Of a stretch of 64,000 nucleotides of DNA, positions 25,342 to 33,501 are shown piece after piece; the stretch's first letter is position 1, and every line of letters begins with the position of its first letter. Both the position numbers and the translations under genes were made by a program. Under the pieces are notes generated by a model, which had not been told where the DNA came from, did no database searches, and worked only from the letters and a program-made list of their open reading frames with translations. Source of the DNA: DATKRB01 sp036501425 (GTDB lineage Bacteria; Actinomycetota; Acidimicrobiia; Acidimicrobiales; RAAP-2); NCBI GenBank assembly GCA_036501425.1, contig DASYAI010000032.1:134102-198101 (forward strand), read 5' to 3'.

Positions 25342-26709
25342 GTGACCCGCCCCACCTCGCCGAGTGCGCCGGTGCGGGTGGCGGTGCTCGGCTGCGGCAC
25401 CGTGGGCGCCCCGCTGGTCGAGGCCCTCCTGGTCCGGCCCGAGGAGATCGCGGCCCGGGCCGGGGTCCGGTTGGAGCTGGTCGGGGTGGCGGTGAACGAC
25501 CTGCGACGACCCCGGAGCGTCGAGGTGCCCCCCGATGTGCTGACTGCCGACGCCAAGGGGCTGGTCCAGCGGGCCGACGTCGACGTGGTGGTCGAGCTCA
25601 TCGGCGGGCTCGACCCGGCCCGCACGCTGGTGGAGGCGGCCCTTCGCAGCGGCAGCTCGGTGGTGACCGGCAACAAGACGCTGCTGGCCGCCGCCGGTGG
25701 CGCGTTGGCCGACCTGGCGGCGGCCCACGGGGTCGACCTGCTCTACGAGGCGGCGGTCGGCGGAGCGATCCCGGTGATCCGACCGCTGCGCGAGTCGCTG
25801 GCCGGCGAGCGGATCCTGCGAGTGACCGGCATCGTCAACGGGACGACCAACTTCATCCTCACCCAGATGACCGAGGCGGGCCGCGACTACCGGGCCGCGC
25901 TGGCCGAGGCGCAACGGCTCGGGCTGGCCGAACGCGATCCCACGGCCGACGTCGAGGGGCACGATGCGGCAGCCAAGGCGGCGATCCTCGCCATGCTGGC
26001 CTTCGGGATCGACGTCGCGGGCGACCAGGTGCACCGCGAGGGGATCACCCATGTCCGGGCCGACGACGTCGCCTTCGCCACCCGGCTTGGCTACGTGGTC
26101 AAGCTGCTGGCCGTGGCCGAGCGGATCGGCGACGGCCCCGACGTGTCGGTCCGGGTCCATCCGGCGATGGTGCCGAGCTCCCACCCCCTCGCCGCGGTTC
26201 GGGGGGCGTTCAACGCGGTGTTCATCGAGGGCGAGGCTTCCGGTCCGTTGATGCTCTACGGGCAGGGGGCCGGCGGCGTGCCGTCGGCCAGCGCGGTGCT
26301 CGGCGACCTGGTGGACGCGGCCCGCAACGTGCGGCGCGGCAGCCCCGGCCCGGCCCCCCGCCGCCATCGACCGGGCGTGCTGCGACCCGTCGGGGAGCTT
26401 CGCAGCGCCTTCTACCTCTCCCTCGACGTCGCCGACCGGCCCGGCGTGCTCGCCGCAGTGGCCACGGTCTTCGGCGACCACGGCGTCTCGATCCGGGCCA
26501 TGGAGCAGGTCGGTCTCGACGACGAGGCGCGGCTCATCTTCCTCACCCACGTGGCCACCGACGGCGACGTGCAGGCGACCATCGCCGACCTCGAGCAGCT
26601 GCCGGCCGTCGACCGGGTGGGCGGCGTCCTGCGGGTGGTGGCCGAGGACCCCCTCGAGGTGGATGGCCCCCCCGAGGTGCAGGGTCCCCCCGAGGTGGTC
26701 GAGGGGTGA
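25342..26709 (+). CDS. hom: homoserine dehydrogenase
   Basis: 455-residue NAD(P)-dependent enzyme reducing aspartate semialdehyde to homoserine. VAVLGCGTVGAPLVEALL is the Rossmann motif, VVTGNKTLLA and YEAAVGGAIPVIRPLRESL the substrate site, and GIVNGTTNFILTQMTE with DVEGHDAAAKAAILA the catalytic region. A C-terminal ACT domain (about 350-440; FYLSLDVADRPGVLAAVATVFGDHGVSI) is the usual threonine-sensing module. The extreme C-terminus carries a short duplicated run of GPPEV. It is followed by thrC with a GTGA overlap. No homoserine kinase gene (thrB) is found in the window. Confidence 0.95.
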   Translation: MTRPTSPSAPVRVAVLGCGTVGAPLVEALLVRPEEIAARAGVRLELVGVAVNDLRRPRSVEVPPDVLTADAKGLVQRADVDVVVELIGGLDPARTLVEAALRSGSSVVTGNKTLLAAAGGALADLAAAHGVDLLYEAAVGGAIPVIRPLRESLAGERILRVTGIVNGTTNFILTQMTEAGRDYRAALAEAQRLGLAERDPTADVEGHDAAAKAAILAMLAFGIDVAGDQVHREGITHVRADDVAFATRLGYVVKLLAVAERIGDGPDVSVRVHPAMVPSSHPLAAVRGAFNAVFIEGEASGPLMLYGQGAGGVPSASAVLGDLVDAARNVRRGSPGPAPRRHRPGVLRPVGELRSAFYLSLDVADRPGVLAAVATVFGDHGVSIRAMEQVGLDDEARLIFLTHVATDGDVQATIADLEQLPAVDRVGGVLRVVAEDPLEVDGPPEVQGPPEVVEG

Positions 26710-27749
26710 GGCCGGGCTGGGCCGGGGTGGTCGAGGAGTACCGCGATTTCCTTCCGGTCGACCCGGCGACGCCGGTGGTCACCCTCCTCGAGGGGGGCAC
26801 GCCGCTGGTGCCCGCCCCCCGGCTTTCCGAGCGGCTCGACGCCCAGGTCTGGTTGAAGGTCGAGGGCGCCAACCCCACCGGATCGTTCAAGGACCGCGGC
26901 ATGACCATGGCCATCTCCAAGGCGCTGGAGGAAGGGGCCAAGGCGGTGGTGTGCGCATCGACTGGCAACACCTCGGCGTCCGCCGCGGCCTACTCGGCGC
27001 GAGCCGGCCTCCGGTGCGTGGTGCTGATTCCCGAGGGCCACATCGCGCTGGGCAAGCTGGCGCAGGCGCTGGTGCACGGCGCGCACGTGCTGCAGGTGCG
27101 CGGCAACTTCGACCAGGCCCTCCAGATCGTGCGCGAGCTGCCCGGCCAGGCCCCGGTCACGGTCGTCAACTCGGTCAACCCGTACCGCATCGAGGGCCAG
27201 AAGACCGGCGCGTTCGAGGTGGTCGACGTGCTGGGCGAGGCCCCCGACGTCCACTGCATCCCGGTCGGCAATGCCGGCAACATCACCGCGTACTGGCGCG
27301 GCTACTGCGAGTACCGATCTGCGGGCCGCTCCTCCAAGCTCCCCCGGATGCTCGGTTTTCAGGCGGCGGGAGCGGCCCCGATCGTCCTCGGCCACCCGGT
27401 GGCCGAGCCGGACACCGTCGCCACGGCGATCAGGATCGGCAATCCGGCCAGCTGGTACGCGGCCGAGGCGGCGGCGCGCGAGTCGGGTGGCGCGATCACC
27501 GCGGTCAGCGATGCCGAGATTCTCGCCGCCTACCGCCTGCTGGCACGCGAGGAGTCGGTGTTCTGCGAGGCCGCTTCGGCCGCCTCGGTGGCCGGGCTGC
27601 TGTCGGTCGGCGTGCCCCGGGGATCCACGGTCGTATGCGTGCTGACCGGGCACGGGTTGAAGGACCCCGACCTCGCGATCACCCAGATCAGCGTCCCGGC
27701 CGTCGTGGAGCCCGACCTCCGGGCCATCCTGGCTGAGCTGGCCCTCTGA
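26706..27749 (+). CDS. thrC: threonine synthase
   Basis: 347-residue PLP enzyme converting O-phosphohomoserine to threonine. LLEGGTPLVPAPRLSERL opens the fold, NPTGSFKDRGMTMAISKA carries the PLP-binding Lys near residue 58, CASTGNTSASAAAYSARAGL is the substrate loop, and IPVGNAGNITAYWRGY is the phosphate-binding Gly-rich loop. The short length is that of the bacterial/archaeal ThrC group found in actinobacteria. Its GTG overlaps the hom stop as GTGA. It needs a ThrB product that must be made from a gene elsewhere. Confidence 0.95.
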   Translation: MRPGWAGVVEEYRDFLPVDPATPVVTLLEGGTPLVPAPRLSERLDAQVWLKVEGANPTGSFKDRGMTMAISKALEEGAKAVVCASTGNTSASAAAYSARAGLRCVVLIPEGHIALGKLAQALVHGAHVLQVRGNFDQALQIVRELPGQAPVTVVNSVNPYRIEGQKTGAFEVVDVLGEAPDVHCIPVGNAGNITAYWRGYCEYRSAGRSSKLPRMLGFQAAGAAPIVLGHPVAEPDTVATAIRIGNPASWYAAEAAARESGGAITAVSDAEILAAYRLLAREESVFCEAASAASVAGLLSVGVPRGSTVVCVLTGHGLKDPDLAITQISVPAVVEPDLRAILAELAL

Positions 27750-27779
27750 ACGCCGGGGATGGTTGCTCGCGGCCCACCG

Positions 27780-27968
27780 AACCGCTACCATGTTCGCTAT
27801 CCCCACCAGCGCTTCGAGGCGCATGCCGAGGACCGAGCCGGTCGACGCAGGGCGTACGTAGGCGGTGGCGACGGGGTGGAGCCCGGGGTGGTTCTCTCTG
27901 GTTTCCCTCCTTTTACTTCCCTGTTTCCCGCATCGCGTGTCGCTGGTCGAACGCCTGCGGACCCTTAG
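27780..27968 (+). promoter_or_regulatory. rho leader region with a C/T-rich unstructured stretch
   Basis: A TACCAT hexamer (near 27787) could start a long leader. Between about 27893 and 27935 the plus strand is strongly C/T-rich and G-poor (CCCTCC, TTTTACTTCCC, TGTTTCCC runs), unusual in this genome. Rho binds such C-rich, unstructured RNA, and rho is autoregulated by attenuation in other bacteria, so this may be a rut-like site. Confidence 0.35.
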
Positions 27969-27980
27969 ATGAGGAGGCCG

Positions 27981-29870
27981 ATGACTGCCGAACAGCAGCT
28001 CGAGCGGTCGGTGCTCGAAGGCAAGGAGCGCGACGAGCTCAACGCCATCGCTCAGGCCATGTCCCTGAAGACCACGACCCGGACCAAAAAGGCCGACATC
28101 ATCGACCGCATTCTGGAGGCGACCGGGGTGACGGCCGCCGGCCCCTCGGACGCCGCCGGTCCGCGGGCCGCCGCACCGGCACCGGTGCGGCCGGACGGCC
28201 CCGGTGGCACCGGGCAGGGGGAACCCCGCCCGGCGGGTGACCGCTCCAACGGCACCTCCGGGCCCAGCGCGGCGGCGGAGACCAACGGGGCCGCCCCCCC
28301 GGCGAGCGCCGACCCGGCCGAGGAGCGGGCGACGTCGGTCACCTCCAACGGGCACGGCACGCCGGTGGTGACGAACGGTTCGGAGGCGGGGTCCCCGGAG
28401 GGCAGCTCGAACGGGGCCGTCGGCCTTGCCACTTCGGCTCCCGCTGCTCAGGCGAGCACCGCCGACGGCCGCAGCACCCCCCCAGCGGGCCAGGCCGGAC
28501 AGACGGGACCGGGTCAGACGGGGCAGAACGGGTCCGCCCATCGCCAGCCGACCCGCCACCAGGGAAACCCCGGCAACCAGGGCAACCAGGGCAACCAGAA
28601 CGGAGCGGGGGGCGCTCAGGGACTCCTCGACGCCGGGAACCGACGCGGGCGCCGCCGGCGGGGTCGTGAGCGGGTGCCGGGGACCGAGCGCGAGCTGCAG
28701 GGTGGCACCAACCAGGACGCCCCCTACCAGGGCGACCTGGTGGAGGTCCGCGGGCTCCTCGACCTGCGGGACGAGGGGTACGGGTTCCTGCGCTGCGACG
28801 GCTACCTGCCCTCGGGCAAGGACGTCTACGTGTCGATCAGCCAGGCGCGCCGCTTCGCCCTCCGCAAGGGCGACTACGTCGAGGGGGCCTGCCGCCCGGC
28901 GTCGAACAACGAGAAGTACCCAGCGCTGCTGCGGATCGACTCGGTGTCGGGCCTCGATCCGGACGCGGCCCTTCGCCGGCCCCGGTTCGAGGATCTCACC
29001 CCCCTGTTTCCGGACTCCAAGCTCAATCTCGAGATGCAGGGCGACAAGGACAACGTCACCGCCCGCATCGTCGACCTCCTCTCGCCGATCGGCAAGGGCC
29101 AGCGAGGACTGATCGTCTCGCCTCCCAAGGCGGGCAAGACGACCATCATGAAGCAGATCGCCCACTCGATCGAGGCGAACAACCCCGACGTCCACCTGAT
29201 GGTGCTGCTCGTCGACGAGCGTCCCGAGGAAGTCACCGACATGCGGCGCTCGGTACGCGGCGAGGTGGTGGCGTCCACCTTCGACCGTCCCTCCGACGAG
29301 CACACCGCGGTGGCCGAGCTGGCCATCGAGCGGGCCAAGCGGCTGGTCGAGATGGGCAAGGACGTGGTCATCATCCTCGACGGGATCACCCGGCTGGCCC
29401 GCGCCTACAACCTGGCCGCGCCGGCGACCGGACGGATCATGTCCGGCGGCGTGGACTCCGGAGCGCTCTACCCGCCCAAGAAGTTCTTCGGAGCAGCCCG
29501 CAACATCGAGGAGGGCGGCTCGCTGACGATCCTGGCGACCGCCCTGGTCGAGACCGGCTCGAAGATGGACGAGGTGATCTTCGAGGAGTTCAAGGGGACC
29601 GGCAACATGGAGCTCCGGCTGGACCGCCGGCTGGCCGAGCGCCGCCTCTACCCGTCCATCGACGTGAACGCCAGCTCCACCCGCCACGAGGAGCTGCTGT
29701 TCGACCGCGGCCAGCTCCAGCAGGTCTGGAAGCTGCGCCGGGTGCTCAACGCGCTGGCCAGCGACGGCAACGCCGCATCGGGGCTCGAGCTGCTGATGGA
29801 CAAGGTGCGGACCACCAAGAGCAACGACGAGTTCCTGGCCGAGATCGCCAAGGGCCCGACGCTCAACTGA
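27981..29870 (+). CDS. rho: transcription termination factor Rho
   Basis: 629-residue hexameric RNA helicase. A short Rho_N segment (LERSVLEGKERDELNAIAQA; about 5-50) is followed by a roughly 180-residue low-complexity insertion rich in Gly/Asn/Gln/Pro/Ala ending in a basic RRGRRRRGRERVPG patch. The cold-shock-like RNA-binding domain follows (VRGLLDLRDEGYGFLRC, YVSISQARRFALRKGDYVEG) and the ATPase: PPKAGKTT at about 381, LLVDERPEEVTDM, VVIILDGITRLARAYN and GNMELRLDRRLAERR. Large N-terminal insertions are typical of actinobacterial Rho. The start at 27981 has AGGAGG three bases upstream; an in-frame ATG at 27969 is the alternative. Confidence 0.94.
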   Translation: MTAEQQLERSVLEGKERDELNAIAQAMSLKTTTRTKKADIIDRILEATGVTAAGPSDAAGPRAAAPAPVRPDGPGGTGQGEPRPAGDRSNGTSGPSAAAETNGAAPPASADPAEERATSVTSNGHGTPVVTNGSEAGSPEGSSNGAVGLATSAPAAQASTADGRSTPPAGQAGQTGPGQTGQNGSAHRQPTRHQGNPGNQGNQGNQNGAGGAQGLLDAGNRRGRRRRGRERVPGTERELQGGTNQDAPYQGDLVEVRGLLDLRDEGYGFLRCDGYLPSGKDVYVSISQARRFALRKGDYVEGACRPASNNEKYPALLRIDSVSGLDPDAALRRPRFEDLTPLFPDSKLNLEMQGDKDNVTARIVDLLSPIGKGQRGLIVSPPKAGKTTIMKQIAHSIEANNPDVHLMVLLVDERPEEVTDMRRSVRGEVVASTFDRPSDEHTAVAELAIERAKRLVEMGKDVVIILDGITRLARAYNLAAPATGRIMSGGVDSGALYPPKKFFGAARNIEEGGSLTILATALVETGSKMDEVIFEEFKGTGNMELRLDRRLAERRLYPSIDVNASSTRHEELLFDRGQLQQVWKLRRVLNALASDGNAASGLELLMDKVRTTKSNDEFLAEIAKGPTLN

Positions 29871-29914
29871 GGGGCGGAGAACGGCTGCCCGGTCCCGACA
29901 AAGCCGAGAGCCAG

Positions 29915-29999
29915 CGAATAGGGTCCGGCAATCGGGAATAGGGCCCGGCAAGCCCGGGAATAGGCCCCGGCAATGGAGCCCGGGAATAGAACGGCACCG
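29915..29999 (+). repeat. four imperfect GGGAATAGGGCCCGGCAA repeats upstream of rpmE
   Basis: Copies begin near 29915, 29934, 29956 and 29982, with spacings of about 19, 22 and 26 bases. The first three keep (G/C)GAATAGG-(C/T)CCGGCAA almost intact; the fourth keeps GGGAATAG. They lie between the rho stop and the TAGGGT hexamer (30010-30015) that could be the rpmE -10. Function unknown. Confidence 0.6.
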
Positions 30000-30097
30000 G
30001 CGGCCCTTGTAGGGTGCCCGGGGCCACCGGCCGGGCGAGTGCCGACGACGGAGCCCACCAGACGGCGGGGCCCAACCAGAGAACGAGAAGGCGAACC

Positions 30098-30340
30098 ATG
30101 AAGGCTGACATCCACCCCAACTACGTCGAGGCCACCGTGCGGTGCTCGTGCGGCAACACCTTCACCACCCGCTCGACCCGGTCCGACCTGCATGTGGAGC
30201 TGTGCAACGAGTGCCACCCCTTCTTCACCGGCAAGCAGAAGCTGGTCGACTCGGGGGGCCGGGTGGAGCGCTTCCAGCGCCGCTACGGCGAGCGGGGCGC
30301 CAAGGCCCGTACCCGGCCGGCCCGCTCGGCCCGGTCCTGA
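30098..30340 (+). CDS. rpmE: ribosomal protein bL31, zinc-binding type
   Basis: 80 residues: MKADIHPNYVEATVRCSCGN, then ELCNECHPFFTGKQKLVDSGGRVERFQRRYG. The CxC and CxxC pairs (C16, C18, C37, C40) mark the zinc-containing (C+) form of L31. The C-terminus is Lys/Arg-rich. It lies between rho and prfA, the standard order in many bacteria. The ATG has a weak GAGAAGG purine stretch upstream, and a leader of about 75 bases is likely. Confidence 0.95.
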   Translation: MKADIHPNYVEATVRCSCGNTFTTRSTRSDLHVELCNECHPFFTGKQKLVDSGGRVERFQRRYGERGAKARTRPARSARS

Positions 30341-30393
30341 CGCCGGCCTGCCGCCCGCGCCGCGCCGGCGGCAGCGCCCGCCGGTCGGTCGCC

Positions 30394-30399
30394 TAGCCT
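30394..30399 (+). promoter_or_regulatory. -10 hexamer TAGCCT, leaderless prfA
   Basis: TAGCCT lies exactly 7 bases before the prfA GTG at 30407 and supports that start codon. Confidence 0.5.
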
Positions 30400-30406
30400 C
30401 CACGCG

Positions 30407-31483
30407 GTGCTCGACGACCGGTTGGCTGGGCTCGAGCGGGAGTTCGACGACGTCGAGCAGGCGCTGTCGGACCCCCGGACCTCGGCGGATCCCGAGCGGC
30501 TCAAGCTGCTCTCCATCCGCCACAAGGAGCTGGCCGAGGTGGTCGCCGTGTGGCGGGACCTCCAACAGGCGCGGGCGGACGCCGGCACGGCGCGAGAGAT
30601 GCTGGTCGACGTGGCGGTGGACGAGCGTGAGCTCGTGCGCGAGGAGCTCGAACGGGCCGAGGAGGCCGTCGACCGCCTGAGCGCCCGGCTGCCCGCGCTC
30701 TTGTTGCCCAAGGACCCCAACGACGGTCGCAACGTCATCGTCGAGGTCCGGGGGGCCGAGGGAGGCGAGGAGGCGAACCTCTTCGCCCGGGACCTGTTCG
30801 ACATGTACCTGCGCTACGCCGCGGTGCGGGGGTGGCGGGTGGAGGTGCTGTCCCAGGACGCGTCCGAGCGCGATGGTCTGAACGAGGCGGTCTTCGTCGT
30901 GCGGGGCGCCGACGCCTGGAGCCGGCTCGAGCACGAGGGCGGCCCCCACCGGGTCCAGCGGGTGCCGCTGACCGAGTCCAAGGGCCGGGTGCACACCTCG
31001 TCGGCGACGGTGACCGTCCTGCCCGAGGCGGACGAGGTGGACGTGTCGATCGACCCGCAAGATCTGAAGATCGACGTCTACCGGTCGACGGGCCCGGGCG
31101 GCCAGTCGGTGAACACGACCGACTCGGCGGTGCGCATCACCCACCTGCCGACCGGGATCGTGGTCGCCATGCAGGACGAGAAGAGCCAGATCCAGAACCG
31201 GGCCAAGGCGATGGTCGTGCTGCGGGCCCGGTTGCTCAAGGCCGAGCAGGACCGCCGGTCGGCCGAGCTGGCCCGCGAGCGCAAGAGCCAGGTGGGCGGG
31301 GGTGGGCGGTCCGAAAAGATCCGCACCTACAACTTCCGTGAGAACCGGGTCACCGATCACCGGGTCAACCTGACCCTGCACAAGCTCGACCAGGTCCTGG
31401 CGGGCGACCTCGACGAGATCACCGACGCGCTGATGGCCGACAAGCGGGCCCGGCAGCTGGCGGGGGAGGTCGACGGGGGGTGA
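30407..31483 (+). CDS. prfA: peptide chain release factor 1
   Basis: 358-residue class I release factor for UAA and UAG. The catalytic GGQ motif is in DVYRSTGPGGQSVNTTDSAVRI, and the anticodon-mimicking region (the PxT-type loop of RF1) lies near RVPLTESKGRVHTSSATV. The N-terminal coiled domain is standard in length. Translation ends in a GTGA overlap with prmC, the methyltransferase that modifies the GGQ glutamine. The gene order prfA-prmC-sua5 is shared with Mycobacterium (Rv1299-Rv1301). Confidence 0.95.
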   Translation: MLDDRLAGLEREFDDVEQALSDPRTSADPERLKLLSIRHKELAEVVAVWRDLQQARADAGTAREMLVDVAVDERELVREELERAEEAVDRLSARLPALLLPKDPNDGRNVIVEVRGAEGGEEANLFARDLFDMYLRYAAVRGWRVEVLSQDASERDGLNEAVFVVRGADAWSRLEHEGGPHRVQRVPLTESKGRVHTSSATVTVLPEADEVDVSIDPQDLKIDVYRSTGPGGQSVNTTDSAVRITHLPTGIVVAMQDEKSQIQNRAKAMVVLRARLLKAEQDRRSAELARERKSQVGGGGRSEKIRTYNFRENRVTDHRVNLTLHKLDQVLAGDLDEITDALMADKRARQLAGEVDGG

Positions 31484-32349
31484 CCGGCGACACCCGGCGC
31501 GCCCTCGGGCTCGAGCTGGGGTCCGACGCCGAGGCCCGCTGGCTGCTCGAGGAGGTCGACCGGCGTCACCCCGGGGCGAGCGAGGAGCACCGCCACTTCG
31601 CCCTGCGGGCGCTGGTCGAGCGCCGGCTGGCCGGGGTGCCGCTCCAGTACGTGCTCGGGCACTGGGCGTTCCGCCAGCTCGACCTGGTGGTGGACCACCG
31701 GGTGCTCATCCCGCGCCCCGAGACCGAGCAGGTGGTCGAGGTGGCGTTCGGGGTGCTCGGTTCGGCGGTCGGGTCCCGGAGCGATCCGCTGGTGGTCGAC
31801 CTGGGCACCGGAAGCGGCGCCATCGCGCTGGCCCTGGCGACCGAGGGCCGCGGGCGCTGGCCGGGCATAGAGGTGTGGGCCACCGACGTGGACGCCGACG
31901 CGCTGGAGGTGGCAGCGCTGAACCTGGCCCGGGCCCGAGGCGGGTCGCCCCCCGGGCCCACCGGGCCGGCGGTGACGCTGTCGCGCGGTGGGTGGTGGCA
32001 CGCCCTGCCGGGGGCGCTGCGCGGGAGGGTCGACCTCGCGGTCAGCAACCCGCCCTACGTGGCCGAGCACGAGTGGCCCGAGCTCGACCCCGAGGTCCGC
32101 CTCGAGCCCTACGGGGCGCTGGTGGCCGGCCGGGGAAGCGTGACCGGGGTGCCCGGCATGGCCGCGGTGGAGGAGATCGTGGCCGGCGCACCGGCGTGGC
32201 TGGCCGACCGGGGGATGCTGGTGGTCGAGATCGCCCCCCACCAGGCGGCGGCGGCGCTCGACGCCGCCCGCCGGGCGCCTCTGGGCGATCCGAGGATCGA
32301 GCGGGACCTGGCCGGGCGGGACCGGGTGCTCGTGGCCGGCGGACCGTGA
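31480..32349 (+). CDS. prmC: release factor glutamine methyltransferase
   Basis: 289 residues. The SAM-binding motif VVDLGTGSGAIALALA (about 106-121) and the catalytic AVSNPPYVAEHEWPEL with NPPY near residue 189 identify PrmC/HemK, which N5-methylates the GGQ glutamine of release factors. The helical N-domain has VPLQYVLGHWAFRQLDLVV. The GTG start overlaps the prfA stop and the stop overlaps the next gene's GTG, so the three are translationally coupled. Confidence 0.94.
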   Translation: MTGDTRRALGLELGSDAEARWLLEEVDRRHPGASEEHRHFALRALVERRLAGVPLQYVLGHWAFRQLDLVVDHRVLIPRPETEQVVEVAFGVLGSAVGSRSDPLVVDLGTGSGAIALALATEGRGRWPGIEVWATDVDADALEVAALNLARARGGSPPGPTGPAVTLSRGGWWHALPGALRGRVDLAVSNPPYVAEHEWPELDPEVRLEPYGALVAGRGSVTGVPGMAAVEEIVAGAPAWLADRGMLVVEIAPHQAAAALDAARRAPLGDPRIERDLAGRDRVLVAGGP

Positions 32350-32987
32350 GCGGCGGGCCGCCCCCGGTCAAGCCAGCCGACCGCAGATCTGGCATCCCGG
32401 CCGCGGTGGCGTCGCTCGAGCTCGGGGGGGTGGCGGTCGTGCCGACCGACACCGTCTACGGCCTGGCGGCCCGGGTGGACCGGCCGGCCGCCCTGCGGGC
32501 GGTGTTCGAGGTGAAGGGTCGTCCCGACGGCCTGGCGTTGCCGGTGCTGGTGGGCACGTGGCGCCAGGTGCCGGCGGTGGCCTCGGAGTGGCCCCGCTCG
32601 GCCTCGGTCCTCGCGGCCCGCTTTTGGCCGGGCCCGCTGACGGTCGTCGTCCCGGCCCGGCCCGAGGTGGGGCCGCTGCTCGGGGGCGACGGCGCGACCG
32701 TCGGCCTCCGGCGCCCGGCCAATCGCTTCGTCCGGTCCCTGTGCGCCCGTACCGGCCCGCTGGCGGTGACCAGCGCCAACCGCCACGGCCAGGCGCCGTG
32801 CACCACGGTGGACGAGGTGCTCGCCGAGCTGGGCGGCCCCGGCGCCCCCCGGGCGCTCGGCGTGGTCCTCGACGGGGGGACGTGTGACGGCACCCCGTCG
32901 ACGGTGGTCGACTGCACCGGGTCGGAGATCTCCTGCATCCGCGAGGGCGCCATCCCCTGGGGGTGGGTGCAGGCGGCGCTGCGCTGA
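32346..32987 (+). CDS. Sua5/YciO/YrdC family threonylcarbamoyl-AMP synthase
   Basis: 213 residues with the YrdC fold: GGVAVVPTDTVYGLAARVD, VFEVKGRPDGLALPVLVG, FWPGPLTVVVPARP, VGLRRPANRFVRSL and PLAVTSANRHGQAPCTTVDEV. It makes threonylcarbamoyl-adenylate for the universal t6A37 tRNA modification. The usual KxR/SxN elements are present (KGRP, TSAN). It starts at a GTG overlapping the prmC stop. The length fits the single-domain TsaC form rather than full Sua5. Confidence 0.92.
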   Translation: MSGGPPPVKPADRRSGIPAAVASLELGGVAVVPTDTVYGLAARVDRPAALRAVFEVKGRPDGLALPVLVGTWRQVPAVASEWPRSASVLAARFWPGPLTVVVPARPEVGPLLGGDGATVGLRRPANRFVRSLCARTGPLAVTSANRHGQAPCTTVDEVLAELGGPGAPRALGVVLDGGTCDGTPSTVVDCTGSEISCIREGAIPWGWVQAALR

Positions 32988-33024
32988 CCGCCCGGTGCGG
33001 CCCGGGCGCCGTGCCAGGGGTCGG

Positions 33025-33030
33025 TACACT
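33025..33030 (+). promoter_or_regulatory. -10 hexamer TACACT, leaderless rpiB
   Basis: TACACT is 6 bases upstream of the rpiB ATG at 33037, supporting that start and a leaderless message. Confidence 0.5.
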
Positions 33031-33036
33031 CGGCCC

Positions 33037-33501
33037 ATGCGGATCGCCGTCGGGTCGGATCACGCCGGATTCGACATGAAAGTGCAGCTGGCGGGCTTCC
33101 TGCGCGCCGCCGGGCACGACGTCACCGACGTGGGCACCCAGAGCGGCGACGTGACGGTGGACTATCCGGAATTCGGCGTGGCGGTGGGCCGCCGGGTGGC
33201 GGCCGGTCTCGACGACCTCGGGGTGTGCGCGTGCGGCTCGGGGATCGGCATCTCCATCGCCGCCAACAAGGTGCCCGGCGTGCGGGCGGCGGCGGTGCAC
33301 GACGTCACCACCGCCGCCCTGGCCCGCCGGCACAACCACGCCAACGTCATCTGCTTCGGTGGTCGCACCACCGGGACGACGACGGCGCTCGACGCCCTGA
33401 CGGCCTTTCTGGCCGCTGAGCCCGAACACGGGCGCCACGATCGGAGGGTAGCGATGCTCGACCACCTCGGGACCCTGGCGACCTCGGGGGAGGGGGGGTG
33501 A
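33037..33501 (+). CDS. rpiB: ribose-5-phosphate isomerase B
   Basis: 154 residues: MRIAVGSDHAGFDMKVQL at the N-terminus, DVTVDYPEFGVAVGRRVA, and CACGSGIGISIAANKVPGVRAA with the catalytic Cys as in LacA/RpiB enzymes. RHNHANVICFGGR follows. It interconverts ribose 5-phosphate and ribulose 5-phosphate in the pentose phosphate pathway. It runs into glyA with a GTGA overlap, an arrangement also seen in other Acidimicrobiia-like genomes as far as I recall. Confidence 0.93.
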   Translation: MRIAVGSDHAGFDMKVQLAGFLRAAGHDVTDVGTQSGDVTVDYPEFGVAVGRRVAAGLDDLGVCACGSGIGISIAANKVPGVRAAAVHDVTTAALARRHNHANVICFGGRTTGTTTALDALTAFLAAEPEHGRHDRRVAMLDHLGTLATSGEGG

